Source: Pleurocapsales cyanobacterium LEGE 06147
GTDB taxonomy: Bacteria; Cyanobacteriota; Cyanobacteriia; Cyanobacteriales; Xenococcaceae
Assembly (NCBI GenBank): GCA_015207585.1
Contig: JADEWQ010000060.1
Coordinates: 1-34,811 of the forward strand
Reading direction: 5' to 3'
Length of the DNA: 34,811 nucleotides
The first letter of the stretch is position 1. The number at the start of each line of letters is the position of its first letter. The notes beneath the pieces were generated by a model that saw only the letters and a program-made list of their open reading frames with translations, made no database searches and was not told the DNA's origin. Shown here in pieces: positions 1-9,200 of the stretch. Both the position numbers and the translations under genes were made by a program.

Positions 1-174
1 CGCCGTTATGCTTGTCGGTCTGGATTTCTCGAGGGCAGTTTGGATGTGGTCTCTGATTGGAGTGAGAATCCCCAAGGCAAAGTCAAGTTTTGGCATCTGT
101 GCACTGAGGTCGAATCTTTATTAGATCAATTACAACCTAGCCAAAATTATGGAGGTCTGGAGAGCAGTGAGTAA
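1..174 (+). CDS. Fatty acyl-AMP ligase (FAAL), C-terminal end only
   Basis: This open frame enters from the left edge and ends at TAA 172-174, giving 57 residues. The start, RRYACRSGFLEGSLDVVSDW, resembles the extreme C-terminus of adenylate-forming FAALs, where the SGKIQR-type lysine loop is followed by an [R/H]xACRxxFL segment. FAALs activate free fatty acids as acyl-adenylates and load them on a carrier protein without CoA. The next gene is a free-standing ACP whose start overlaps this stop, as expected of a FAAL/ACP pair such as CylA/CylB or JamA/JamC. The catalytic core lies outside the window, so the assignment rests on the tail motif and on context. A generic acyl-CoA synthetase tail is the alternative. 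Confidence 0.7.
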   Translation, partial: RRYACRSGFLEGSLDVVSDWSENPQGKVKFWHLCTEVESLLDQLQPSQNYGGLESSE

Positions 175-448
175 TCGATTCGAGCCTGTAGAGAGTGTAA
201 TTAAAAAACCGCTGACGGCAACAGAAATTCAACATTGGATGATTTCTCATCTGGCTGAACTGCTAGAAGTAAAGACAGATGAAATCGATGTGACTATTCC
301 CTTCAATCGCTATGGTCTAGATTCTTCAGAAGCAATCGGTTTGACGGGTGAGCTAGAGGATTGGCTGGGACACCAACTTCATCCTACTTTACTGTATGAT
401 TACCCCACCATTGAGAAACTTGCCCAATATGTGGCTTCGTTGAAGTAA
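149..448 (+). CDS. Free-standing acyl carrier protein
   Basis: A 99-residue protein with one phosphopantetheine-binding domain. GLDSSEA places the serine that carries the 4'-phosphopantetheine arm at about residue 59, and YDYPTIEKLAQYV is the usual ACP helix after it. It probably accepts the acyl chain from the FAAL encoded just upstream and presents it to the dimetal enzyme encoded next, as CylB does in cylindrocyclophane biosynthesis. The start is uncertain. ATG 149 has no visible Shine-Dalgarno and overlaps the upstream gene by 26 bp. GTG 167 has GGAGG at 151-155 and overlaps the upstream stop by only 8 bp, a layout typical of translational coupling. The GTG start would give 93 residues. 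Confidence 0.9.
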   Translation: MEVWRAVSNRFEPVESVIKKPLTATEIQHWMISHLAELLEVKTDEIDVTIPFNRYGLDSSEAIGLTGELEDWLGHQLHPTLLYDYPTIEKLAQYVASLK

Positions 449-495
449 ATCCTCTTTTTTCATCCAATTCTCAGTTGTTTTGTCAGGAAAGTAGC

Positions 496-1866
496 ATGGT
501 AAGCCTTATCAAAACGCCAGATACTAGAAATAAATATTGGAAACCGTTCGAAGGGAAGACAAAAAACCATCGCAAAATAGTCGAAGTCACCTATCGGAGC
601 AACGCTAATTCCGACTATACAGAGAAAATACAGGAGCTGGAAAAAAATTTCGATTACAGTACTAATAGTGATTATTATTGGACTGAACCGGAGCAATCAC
701 TCCTTTACGGTACCCCCCTCTACAAGGCTGCTTCTCCCACCCAAAAAAAGGCTCTCAATCACCTCTATTGGGTCATACAGAACAACAATACTGCTGCTAG
801 CGAAGTTAATACGATTATTTACAATCAGGTTACGGCTGGAGTTTTTGAAGCTGTTGGTGGTTATGAAACACTCTGTCGAGAGTTGGAGCTTGAAACTTCG
901 CAGGAATATCATCACATTCATGCTTTTCAGAAAATTGGTTATAAGACGAAGGTGGCACTATTAGGAAAAAAAAGGTTTAGCAATTCTCTGGATGGGAAGT
1001 CGAATAAGTCAACTCAGAAAAATTCGTTTTTCTCACAGTATCAAGATTCTGCCTTGCGCTTCATCGCCAAGATGATGCTTAAAAATAAAGATTACTGCTC
1101 TTCGAGGTATTTAAGAGAGTTAGAGAAAAAAAATGAGTTTTTTCCCACTCCAACTCAGGGGTCGGGAGGACGATTTGCACCTCCGTCCCTGCTAAAGTTT
1201 TTCACCTTAAATTGGGGAAGTTCGCCTTTTTTAGCATGTCATTATTATGCATTGCGCTACATATCTAATGCCCTTCTCAAAAGTCAAGAACATCCTCGCT
1301 CCCAGTATTTTAAGAAACTAGAGAAACAAGGCGAGTTTATCTCAGCTCCAACGGCTGTTTCTCATTACCATTTTTTAGATGAGTCCTTCCATAGTACAAC
1401 TTCCCAGATTGTTGGTCAGGATATGTACAAGGATTTTCCCAAGCCAACGGCTTACGAAAAGTTTGTGGCTAATGTGGCAGTTTACCGGGCACAGCGTCAT
1501 GTTATTAACTATCACGGAGGACTCTCTAGTGGACTTCCTGCTCGCTGTTTTCATGATGACTCCTTTTTCATGAGCTTTATCTATCAGCTACTACAGACTC
1601 CTCTATTTGAGATGTCTAGTCGAGAAGCACTCTATTGGATGGAGAAATGCTTCTGTCAAGAACACGAAGGTTTCGAGATTGCCAGCAAGTATCACAAAGG
1701 CTTTGTCTCAGATTTTCGTCGATTTTTCGACCGTCTCGATTATCTGTGGCCTGTCAATCGTGAAATGCGTCTCATAGATTCGGGAGATTCTGTTGCCGAG
1801 GGTTTTCAAAGTAGCATCAAGACCTTTAAACAGTTCTCCAGTTCGGTCACCTGTGGGAACGGTTAG
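496..1866 (+). CDS. AurF/CylC-like dimetal oxygenase or halogenase
   Basis: A 456-residue protein with ligand spacing typical of ferritin-like diiron enzymes of the AurF type: Glu103, then Glu137-x2-His140 (EYHH), and later HYHFLDESFH with His292, Glu296 and His299. I did not identify the remaining carboxylate ligand. AurF relatives oxygenate or, in the CylC group, chlorinate unactivated carbons of ACP-bound fatty acids. The order FAAL, ACP, then this gene is that of cylA-cylB-cylC, which favours an ACP-tethered fatty acyl substrate. Halogenation is inferred from context; hydroxylation or another oxidation is possible. Two related segments of about 35 residues (186-220 and 252-287) suggest an internal duplication. 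ATG 496 is preferred because AGGAAAG at 484-490 precedes it; an in-frame TTG at 475 would add seven residues. Confidence 0.75.
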   Translation: MVSLIKTPDTRNKYWKPFEGKTKNHRKIVEVTYRSNANSDYTEKIQELEKNFDYSTNSDYYWTEPEQSLLYGTPLYKAASPTQKKALNHLYWVIQNNNTAASEVNTIIYNQVTAGVFEAVGGYETLCRELELETSQEYHHIHAFQKIGYKTKVALLGKKRFSNSLDGKSNKSTQKNSFFSQYQDSALRFIAKMMLKNKDYCSSRYLRELEKKNEFFPTPTQGSGGRFAPPSLLKFFTLNWGSSPFLACHYYALRYISNALLKSQEHPRSQYFKKLEKQGEFISAPTAVSHYHFLDESFHSTTSQIVGQDMYKDFPKPTAYEKFVANVAVYRAQRHVINYHGGLSSGLPARCFHDDSFFMSFIYQLLQTPLFEMSSREALYWMEKCFCQEHEGFEIASKYHKGFVSDFRRFFDRLDYLWPVNREMRLIDSGDSVAEGFQSSIKTFKQFSSSVTCGNG

Positions 1867-2201
1867 AACAAGTAGGTAGATCTTGACTGGAATGGTATTT
1901 TTAACGCTAGTTTATTAGGACTTACGCATTTACAGAAAATGTTAATCATGCATTCTAGATAGGGCAAGTACTAGACAGGTTCTCTAAAATATACTCGCGC
2001 ACAACTTTTGTGAAGAGATTCCTTGGCAATTTGTACCAATTGGAAATTATTTTTTCAAAACCCATTAACCTTAAGGAAATATAGCGGTAGTCAAAAAGAT
2101 TAGGACACATTGAATAGCCCAAATCATTGCAGTTTAAGAATTATACTTCTGTACGCGCTCCCGAAGGGTCCATAGCGACTACCGAAGGTCTTCCTGGCTG
2201 A

Positions 2202-2241
2202 GGGGTTGTGGGCGGAACCATTTCCGCCCTTTAAAAACCCC
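2202..2241. repeat. Nested hairpin
   Basis: The inner stem is GGGCGGAA (2210-2217) with TTCCGCCC (2222-2229) and a 4-nt loop. An outer GGGGTT/AACCCC pairing extends it. It may be a palindromic repeat or a terminator-like structure, but no clear T-run follows on either strand. Confidence 0.4.
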
Positions 2242-2346
2242 GTCCTGACTCCTGCTATAAATGCTTGAAGCAAGCAAAATATGTGTGTTTTAATTGCATA
2301 GCTATTTCTAACCATAAAGTGACAGATTTCACACACTTGTTTGATA

Positions 2347-2440
2347 TCAAATCCGGTTAAACAACTTCACTAAAAATAGCTAAAATTTGCGTTTTGGTCT
2401 GATTGCATCTGTGGGCGATTAGGCTAATTTGATCTGATTG
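2347..2440. repeat. Dispersed repeat, copy 1
   Basis: TCAAATCCGGTTAAA (2347-2361) followed by ATCTGTGGGCGATTAGGCTA (starting 2407) matches, with scattered differences, the sequence at 16269-16382 in the same order and orientation. The two copies bracket the PKS pair. Confidence 0.4.
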
Positions 2441-3031
2441 TCCGCTGAAATTTCAATTCCCTAATGAGTATCGTGAATTGTCATAAATTCACTTTGGGAT
2501 ATCATTTTAAGCTTTTCTCATTTTTCTGCTAATCTACTGCATCCAACTTGCTTCGGTTCTGATAGCAGAAACAAAGTGTAATATTTCAGATTGGATTGTG
2601 CTGTAGAGGGTTTGCTAATTTCTATAATGTCCGATATCTATTTGTTAATACATCATTTTATCGTTTTATCAATGCGTATGTTCTAGAATTTTTTTTATTT
2701 GTTGAGCGATTCAACATCTATTAATGCCAATAATGAGTAAAATAAACTTGTCGATATCATTTAATTTTGCCTCAGATTTGGAAAAAGTAAAAATGCTCAC
2801 ATATTTTTTGCAAAAAATCATCCTAAGTTGGTTTAATTAAGATTAATAATGATACGGAGTTACAGATATCTAGATTGTTTTTTAAAGAGGATGTCTGAAA
2901 AGTAAAAAAGCTCTTGTTACGGTAGCCTGTCAATAGCTTAAAAAGACAGAAAACGAGAGTCACGATCCAATGATCTTCTACAGATCTAACATAGAAGTTA
3001 CGCAGATGATAGAAGAATCAAGGGTAAGAGA

Positions 3032-3107
3032 GGGGGAAGGGGAAAGCCTTAGGCTTAAAAAAATGTTAAAGGGAAATAATTATTCCTTTTCCCTTTCCCC
3101 CTTCCCC
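3032..3107. repeat. Purine/pyrimidine inverted repeat
   Basis: GGGGGAAGGGGAAAG at 3032-3046 faces TTTCCCCCTTCCCC at 3094-3107, making an imperfect stem of about 13 bp with a long AT-rich loop upstream of the first PKS. It could be a repeat or a transcript-level hairpin; no function is shown. Confidence 0.35.
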
Positions 3108-3229
3108 TAAAAAAATTCCTTTTTCCAGTTTTATCCGAAAACTTAGTGCGTAAGTCCTGTTTACGAGCTTTTAAACATGCTGCCTTTGAATTCAAGTGAA
3201 CAGAAATAAATCCAGTTGGCAAGTTTGAA

Positions 3230-6200
3230 ATGGAACCAATAGCGATTATCGGTCTTGGCTGTCGTTTTCCCAAGGCTAATGACCCGACAAAATTTTGGCA
3301 GGTGCTGCGAGACGGTGTAGATGCTATTACCGAAGTACCTTCAGAGCGATGGGATGTGGAGGCGATTTATCACCCTCAACCGGCAACACCGGGGAAAATG
3401 AGCACTCGTTGGGGTGGTTTTTTAGAGCAGGTAGATCGGTTCGATCCCAGTTTTTTCGGGATTTCTCCTCGCGAAGCCGAGCGAATCGATCCCCAACAAA
3501 GGCTAGTGTTAGAGGTAGCCTGGGAAGCTCTCGAAAACGCCGGTATAGCACCGGAGCGAGTGGCTGGTAGCCAGACGGGGGTTTTTATTGGGATTGGCAA
3601 CTACGACTATGCTAGAACTTTATCAAGAGATTGGAGTAGTATTACTGCTTATGATGGCACTGGAAGTGCCTTTAGTGTTGCTGCCCAACGCCTGTCCTAC
3701 TTATTAGATCTGCACGGTCCAAGTGTAGCGATAGATACGGCTTGTTCCTCAGCCTTGGTTGCCGTCCACTTAGCCTGTCAAAGTTTAGAGAGTGGGGAGT
3801 CTGAGCTATGTCTAATTGGAGGGGTAAACCTGGTTCTGTCTCCAGAAGGAACCATTAGTTACTCTCATGCTGGAATGATGGCAGCTGATGGTCGCTGTAA
3901 AGTATTTGATGTGGCAGCTGATGGCTTTGTGCGAGGAGAGGGCTGCGGAATTTTAGTACTCAAGCGTCTTTCAGATGCTCTGAGGGATGAAGATAGGGTT
4001 CTGGCTGTGATTAAGGGGTCAGCAGTTAATCAAGATGGTCTTAGCAATGGACTGACAGCACCCAACGGACCTGCCCAGCAGGAAGTCATTCAGCAGGCAC
4101 TAGCAAGGGCTGGTGCCACACCAGCACAAATTAGTTATGTCGAGGCTCATGGTACTGGGACCTCCCTCGGAGACCCGATCGAGATTCAGGCTTTAAAAAC
4201 AAAGCTGATGCAAGGACGTAAACCAGACCAGCCTTGTTGGATTGGCTCAGTTAAAACTAATATCGGTCATTTGGAAGCGGCTGCGGGGATAGCTGGTTTA
4301 ATCAAGGTAATTTTACAACTGCAATATGAAGAGATTGCTCCCCACCTGCATTTGAAGCAGCTCAATCCCTATATTTCTCTGGAAGGAACGCCCTTTTCTA
4401 TCCCTACCCAGTGTCAACCTTGGCCTGCGGGTAAAGAGTCTCGCCTAGCTGGGGTAAGCGCGTTTAGTTTTGGCGGCACTAATTGCCACGTAATTTTAGA
4501 AGAAGCACCGATTCAAGTCAAAAATCAAAAGTCAAAACCTTTAGGGCGAGAGAGCTTACATTCTCCTTCTCCTACAAAGATGCTGTCGCGAACAGAAAAA
4601 GCTTCTCTGCAAGAAGGATTACACTCAACATCAACGGAAGGAATTTGTGAATTAAGCTCGGTCAAAAATGAAGATGTATTTGAGCGTCCTCTTCATTTAT
4701 TAACTCTCTCAGCAAAAACTGAAAAGGCTCTAGAAGAATTAGTCACCTCCTATCAACAGCATCTGGAAACTTATCCGGAATTAGCGCTTACAGATGTGTG
4801 TTTCACCGCTAATACGGGGCGATCGCACTTTGAGCACCGCCTGGCTGTCGCCACTGAATCTACCTTACAATTGCGCCAGCAACTAAATGCTTTTGTCCGT
4901 GGGAGGGAAATTTCTGGATTGGTGAAGGGACGGGTGCGCAGCCGAAAGCGTCCGAAGATAGTTTTCCTCTTCACTGGTCAGGGGTCGCAGTACTCGGGTA
5001 TGGGACGACAACTCTACGAAACGCAACCCACCTTCCGAGCTGCCCTCGATCGCTGCGATGAAATTCTGCGTCCCTATTTGGATCGACCTTTACTCAAAGT
5101 TCTCTATCCAGACGTATGGTCTTCTCATCCAAAATCTACAACCGATGCGAAGAAATCTTCAGATTTTGTTAGTGTAAGCGGAGGGGGATACAGTCCGGCG
5201 AAGCATTCGCGTGGGGAGCCGCAGGCTAGCTCGAATCATCGCAACCGGCACCAGCGAGCGAAGCGCGAAGTGCGATCGACATTAGACGAAACTGCCTATA
5301 CTCAACCGGCTTTATTTGCTCTCGAATATGCCCTAGCCCAGTTGTGGCAATCTTGGGGCATTCATCCCGAAGCAGTCATGGGACATAGTGTTGGGGAATA
5401 CGTTGCCGCTTGTATCGCGGGAGTTTTCAGCCTCGAAGATGGACTCAAGCTAGTGGCTGAACGAGCCCGCCTGATGGGGGCGCTGCCCCAAGAGGGTGAA
5501 ATGGTGGCGGTGTTAGCCTCGGAAGCGGAGGTCGCCGCAGCGATTCGACCCTACACTCGAGAGGTCACAATTGCTGCCATTAATGGACCCGAAAGCTTTG
5601 TAATTTCTGGCAAGCGTCAGGCTCTCGGAACTATCTGTGCTAACCTTGAAGCACAAGGGGTGAAGACTAAATCCTTGAGTGTTTCCCATGCCTTCCATTC
5701 TCTTTTGATGGAGCCAATGCTCGCAGCCTTTGAACGAGTGGCAGCCGAGGTTACTTACTCATTACCCCAAATCGACTTAATTTCCAATGTCACCGGAGAC
5801 CTAACCACGGCTGATATAGCGACCCCCGAATATTGGTGCCGTCATATCCGGCTACCCGTGCAGTTTGAGAAAAGCTTGAAAAGCTTACAGAAGCATGGAT
5901 ATAAAATCTTTGTCGAAATCGGACCCAAACCAACTCTACTAGGAATGGGTCGCCACTGTCTGCCAGCAATAGAGGAAAACGGCGGTGTGCCGCTACAATG
6001 GCTTCCTAGTTTGCGACCGGGACGGGAAGATTGGTCCCAGCTGCTGGAGAGTTTGGCTCATCTCTACATCAGTGGAGTATCAGTTGATTGGTCAGGCTTT
6101 GACCGAGACTATAGATGTCGCCGTCTGCAATTGCCTACCTATCCTTGGCAGCGACAGCGCTATTGGTTTGAGTCCTTAAACGAAGTACGCCGTCAATGGC

Positions 6201-9200
6201 AGTTACACAAAAGTTCCTCAACGGAGGTCATTCACCCCTTACTAGGTCAACGGTTGCACCTAGCCGGGACGAAAAAAATTCGTTTTGAGTGCCAAATTAG
6301 TCAAGATTCGCCTGCTTATCTAAGGCACCATCGCATTTACCAGACAGCCATCGTACCGGCCACAGCCTACTTAGAAATGGCTCTAGCCGCTGGAGCTGTC
6401 GTTTTTCAATCAAAGGCTCTGACGCTGGAAAAAGTTGCCATCCAGCAGACCCTAAGCTTGCCAGAAGCTCAAAGCAAAACCATCCAATTAATTTTGTCCC
6501 CTGAAGATTCGAAAACCTATTCCTTTGAAATATTTAGTCTCAAACTGGCTGAAGACAATTCAGAACCTTCTTGGACAGTTCATGCCTCCGGGAAAGTTTT
6601 GGTCGCTAGTCAAGAAGAGAGCAAACCGCCCCAGATTGACGAAGTCCAAGCAGGCGAGGGGCTGTCTCCGGAGGAAACCTCCGGAGCTTGTAAGCCCTGT
6701 TCCGGAGGGGCTATGTCTGCTGTACGACGGCAGACCTTGTATGCCCCGTCTGTCTCACGGCGGAGTACCTTGGACTTGACCGCCTTACAAGCCCAGTCTC
6801 ACGAATCAGTGTCTATTGAAGACTATTACCAACAGTTCCGAGAGCGAGGCATGGAATATGGTTCTAGCTTCCAAGCCATTCAACAGTTGTGGAGGCATCC
6901 AGAAGGCTCCCTCGGTCAAATTCAGTTACCAGAAGCCTTGTTGTTAGAAGCACAGAACTACCAACTGCATCCAGTTTTACTCGATGCCTGCTTTCAGGTA
7001 TTAGGAGTGGCCTTCCCCGAGCGTGGACAGTCAGATGCTTACTTACCAGTGAAATTAGAAAGATTGCAAGTCTACCGTCCTCCTGGCTCTTGTCTCTGGA
7101 CTCAAGCCCAGCTCTACTCAGTTAATGGCTCAAGGAGCAAGAGTTTGAGCGCTGAAGTGCGCCTGTTTGATGAAACTGGTCATTTGGTAGCACGAGTAGA
7201 AGGCTTATCCCTCAGGCGTGTCAGTAGAACTGCCCTACGGCGAGTGCTTCAAAAAGAAGAGCGAGAGAACCTAGATAACTGGTTGTATGAACTTGTCTGG
7301 CAACCAAAAGCCCGCGACTCAAATCAAAAGCCAAGTTCCAGAGAGAAACCAGGCAGTTGGCTACTCCTAAACGATCGGGGAGAAATCGGCATGAAACTGG
7401 CTAAACTGCTGGTTGAGCAAGGCGATCGCCCAGTTCTAGTTTCTGTCGGCTCTGGCTACCACAAAGAGGATGAGGAACGATACCAGATTAATCCAGCCAA
7501 TCGAGAAGATTTTGAGCGGCTGCTTCAAGAGGGTTTTGGGAAGGAGCAACCTTCCTTAAGAGGAGTCGTGCATCTGTGGGGTTTAGAAGAGACACCCGGA
7601 CAAAACCTCTCTCTGGAGGCATTACAGAAAGCGCAGGTAACTGGCTGTGGCAGTGTATTACATCTAGTCCAAGCTCTAGCCCAAGCCAGAAAGACCGATC
7701 TGCCTCGCCTGTGGCTGATAACGCGCGCAACTCAAGCAGTAGAGGAAACCTCAGTTCCTTTACAGGTACAACATGCTCCACTTTGGGGTTTGGGTCGCAC
7801 CCTCGCTCTGGAACATCCCGAACTGCACTGTGTGCGTCTGGATCTGGAGCCATCGGATATGGGTCGGGAAATTCAAACTCTATTTGAGGAATTGTGGTCT
7901 CCTGATGTAGAAGACCAAATTGCCTATCGTCAGGGTATTCGTCATGTCGCCAGGCTAGTGCCACGTCAGGAAACCAAACTAAGGAACGGACGGCGAACAG
8001 AACCCTTTCAAGTAAAAATTTCTGACTGCGGCATTCTGGAAAATCTCACCCAAGAGCCGATGAAGCGTCGTTCTCCGGGACCGGGAGAGGTAGAAATTCA
8101 AGTACGCGCCGTCGGACTTAACTTTAGAGACGTGCTCAATGCTCTAGGAATGCTCAAAGAATATTCATCCCAATTAGGCATTGAGTCAACCGAGGACCTG
8201 CTCTTTGGCGGCGAGTGTGCTGGAGTCATTGTGGCTGTAGGGGAAAATGTGAGCGACCTGAAAGTTGGTCAGCAAGTAATTGCGGCGATGGCCATTGGCA
8301 GCTTGAGCAGTTTTATCACCGTTAAGGCCGAGTTGGTTGTCCCCAAACCCGAGCGGTTGAGCTTTGAGGAAGCCGCCACTATCTCAACTACCTTCTTGAC
8401 AGCTTACTACGGCTTATACTACCAGGCAAACCTTCAGCCGGGAGAACGGGTGTTGATTCATGCCGCAGCAGGAGGAGTAGGTCAGGCAGCGGTCCAGTTG
8501 GCTCAACAAGCTGGAGCTCAGGTGTTAGGATCGGCTAGCCTTGGTAAGTGGGATTTTCTCAAGTCTAAGGGGGTAGAGCGAGTGATGAACTCGCGTACCT
8601 TGGAGTTTGCCGAGCAAGTAATGGCGCTGACTGGGGGTCAGGGCGTAGACATAGTACTTAACAGCCTCAATGGCGAATTCATCCCTAAGAGTATTGAAGT
8701 TCTAGCCGAGGGAGGTCGATTTATCGAAATTGGCAAAATCGGTATTTGGTCTGAAAGCCAGGTTAAAGAGAAAAGACCCGATGTTTCCTATTTGCCCTTC
8801 GATCTTCTAGAGGTAGTGCAGCAAGACCCCAGCTTAATTGCCCAAATATTGCGGGAATTAATGCAACAATTCGAACAAGGCAACTTACAGCCGCTGCCGC
8901 ACAAAGTGTTTCCCATTGCTAAGGTTGTCGATGCTTTCCGTTATCTAGCGTCAGCTAAACACATTGGCAAAGTGGTGGTATCCATCCCAACCTTAGAGCA
9001 CTCAAAGCCTCAGAAAATGCGTCCTGACAGTAGTTATTTGATTACTGGCGGTTTGGGCGCTTTAGGGCTTCAGGTCGCTCAGTGGATGGTAAAACAGGGA
9101 GCCCGGCACCTGGTACTTGCTAGTCGTCGTGGGCCTGGCGGGGCAACAGTCGAAGCAATTAGTCAACTAGAACAAGCCGGGGCCAAGGTTCTCGTAGCCA

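Larger units (their letters stand above)
1917..3158. mobile_element. Decayed IS- or MITE-like interval
   Basis: AGGACTTACGCA at 1917-1928 recurs as its exact reverse complement, TGCGTAAGTCCT, at 3147-3158, so 1242 bp is framed by 12-bp perfect inverted repeats. No transposase is recognisable between them and no target duplication is obvious. It could be a dead insertion sequence or two separate end remnants. It separates the FAAL/ACP/dimetal-enzyme genes from the PKS genes. Confidence 0.35.
1867..3229. other. 1.36 kb gap, IS-like debris, no gene
   Basis: I see no credible coding region here. The gap holds an interval bounded by 12-bp inverted repeats (1917-3158), a strong nested hairpin (2202-2241), a dispersed repeat also present after the PKS pair (2347-2440) and a purine/pyrimidine inverted repeat (3032-3107). 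The PKS start at 3230 has no clear Shine-Dalgarno, and I could not identify a convincing promoter in the last 70 bp. Confidence 0.6.

Noticed and set aside
1379-1573. 64-codon forward frame inside the dimetal enzyme gene
   Set aside because: It is out of frame with a gene whose conserved metal-ligand motif HYHFLDESFH is encoded at the same place.
7488-7964. 158-codon reverse frame inside the first PKS
   Set aside because: It lies within the linker/ER coding part of the PKS and has no motif of its own.
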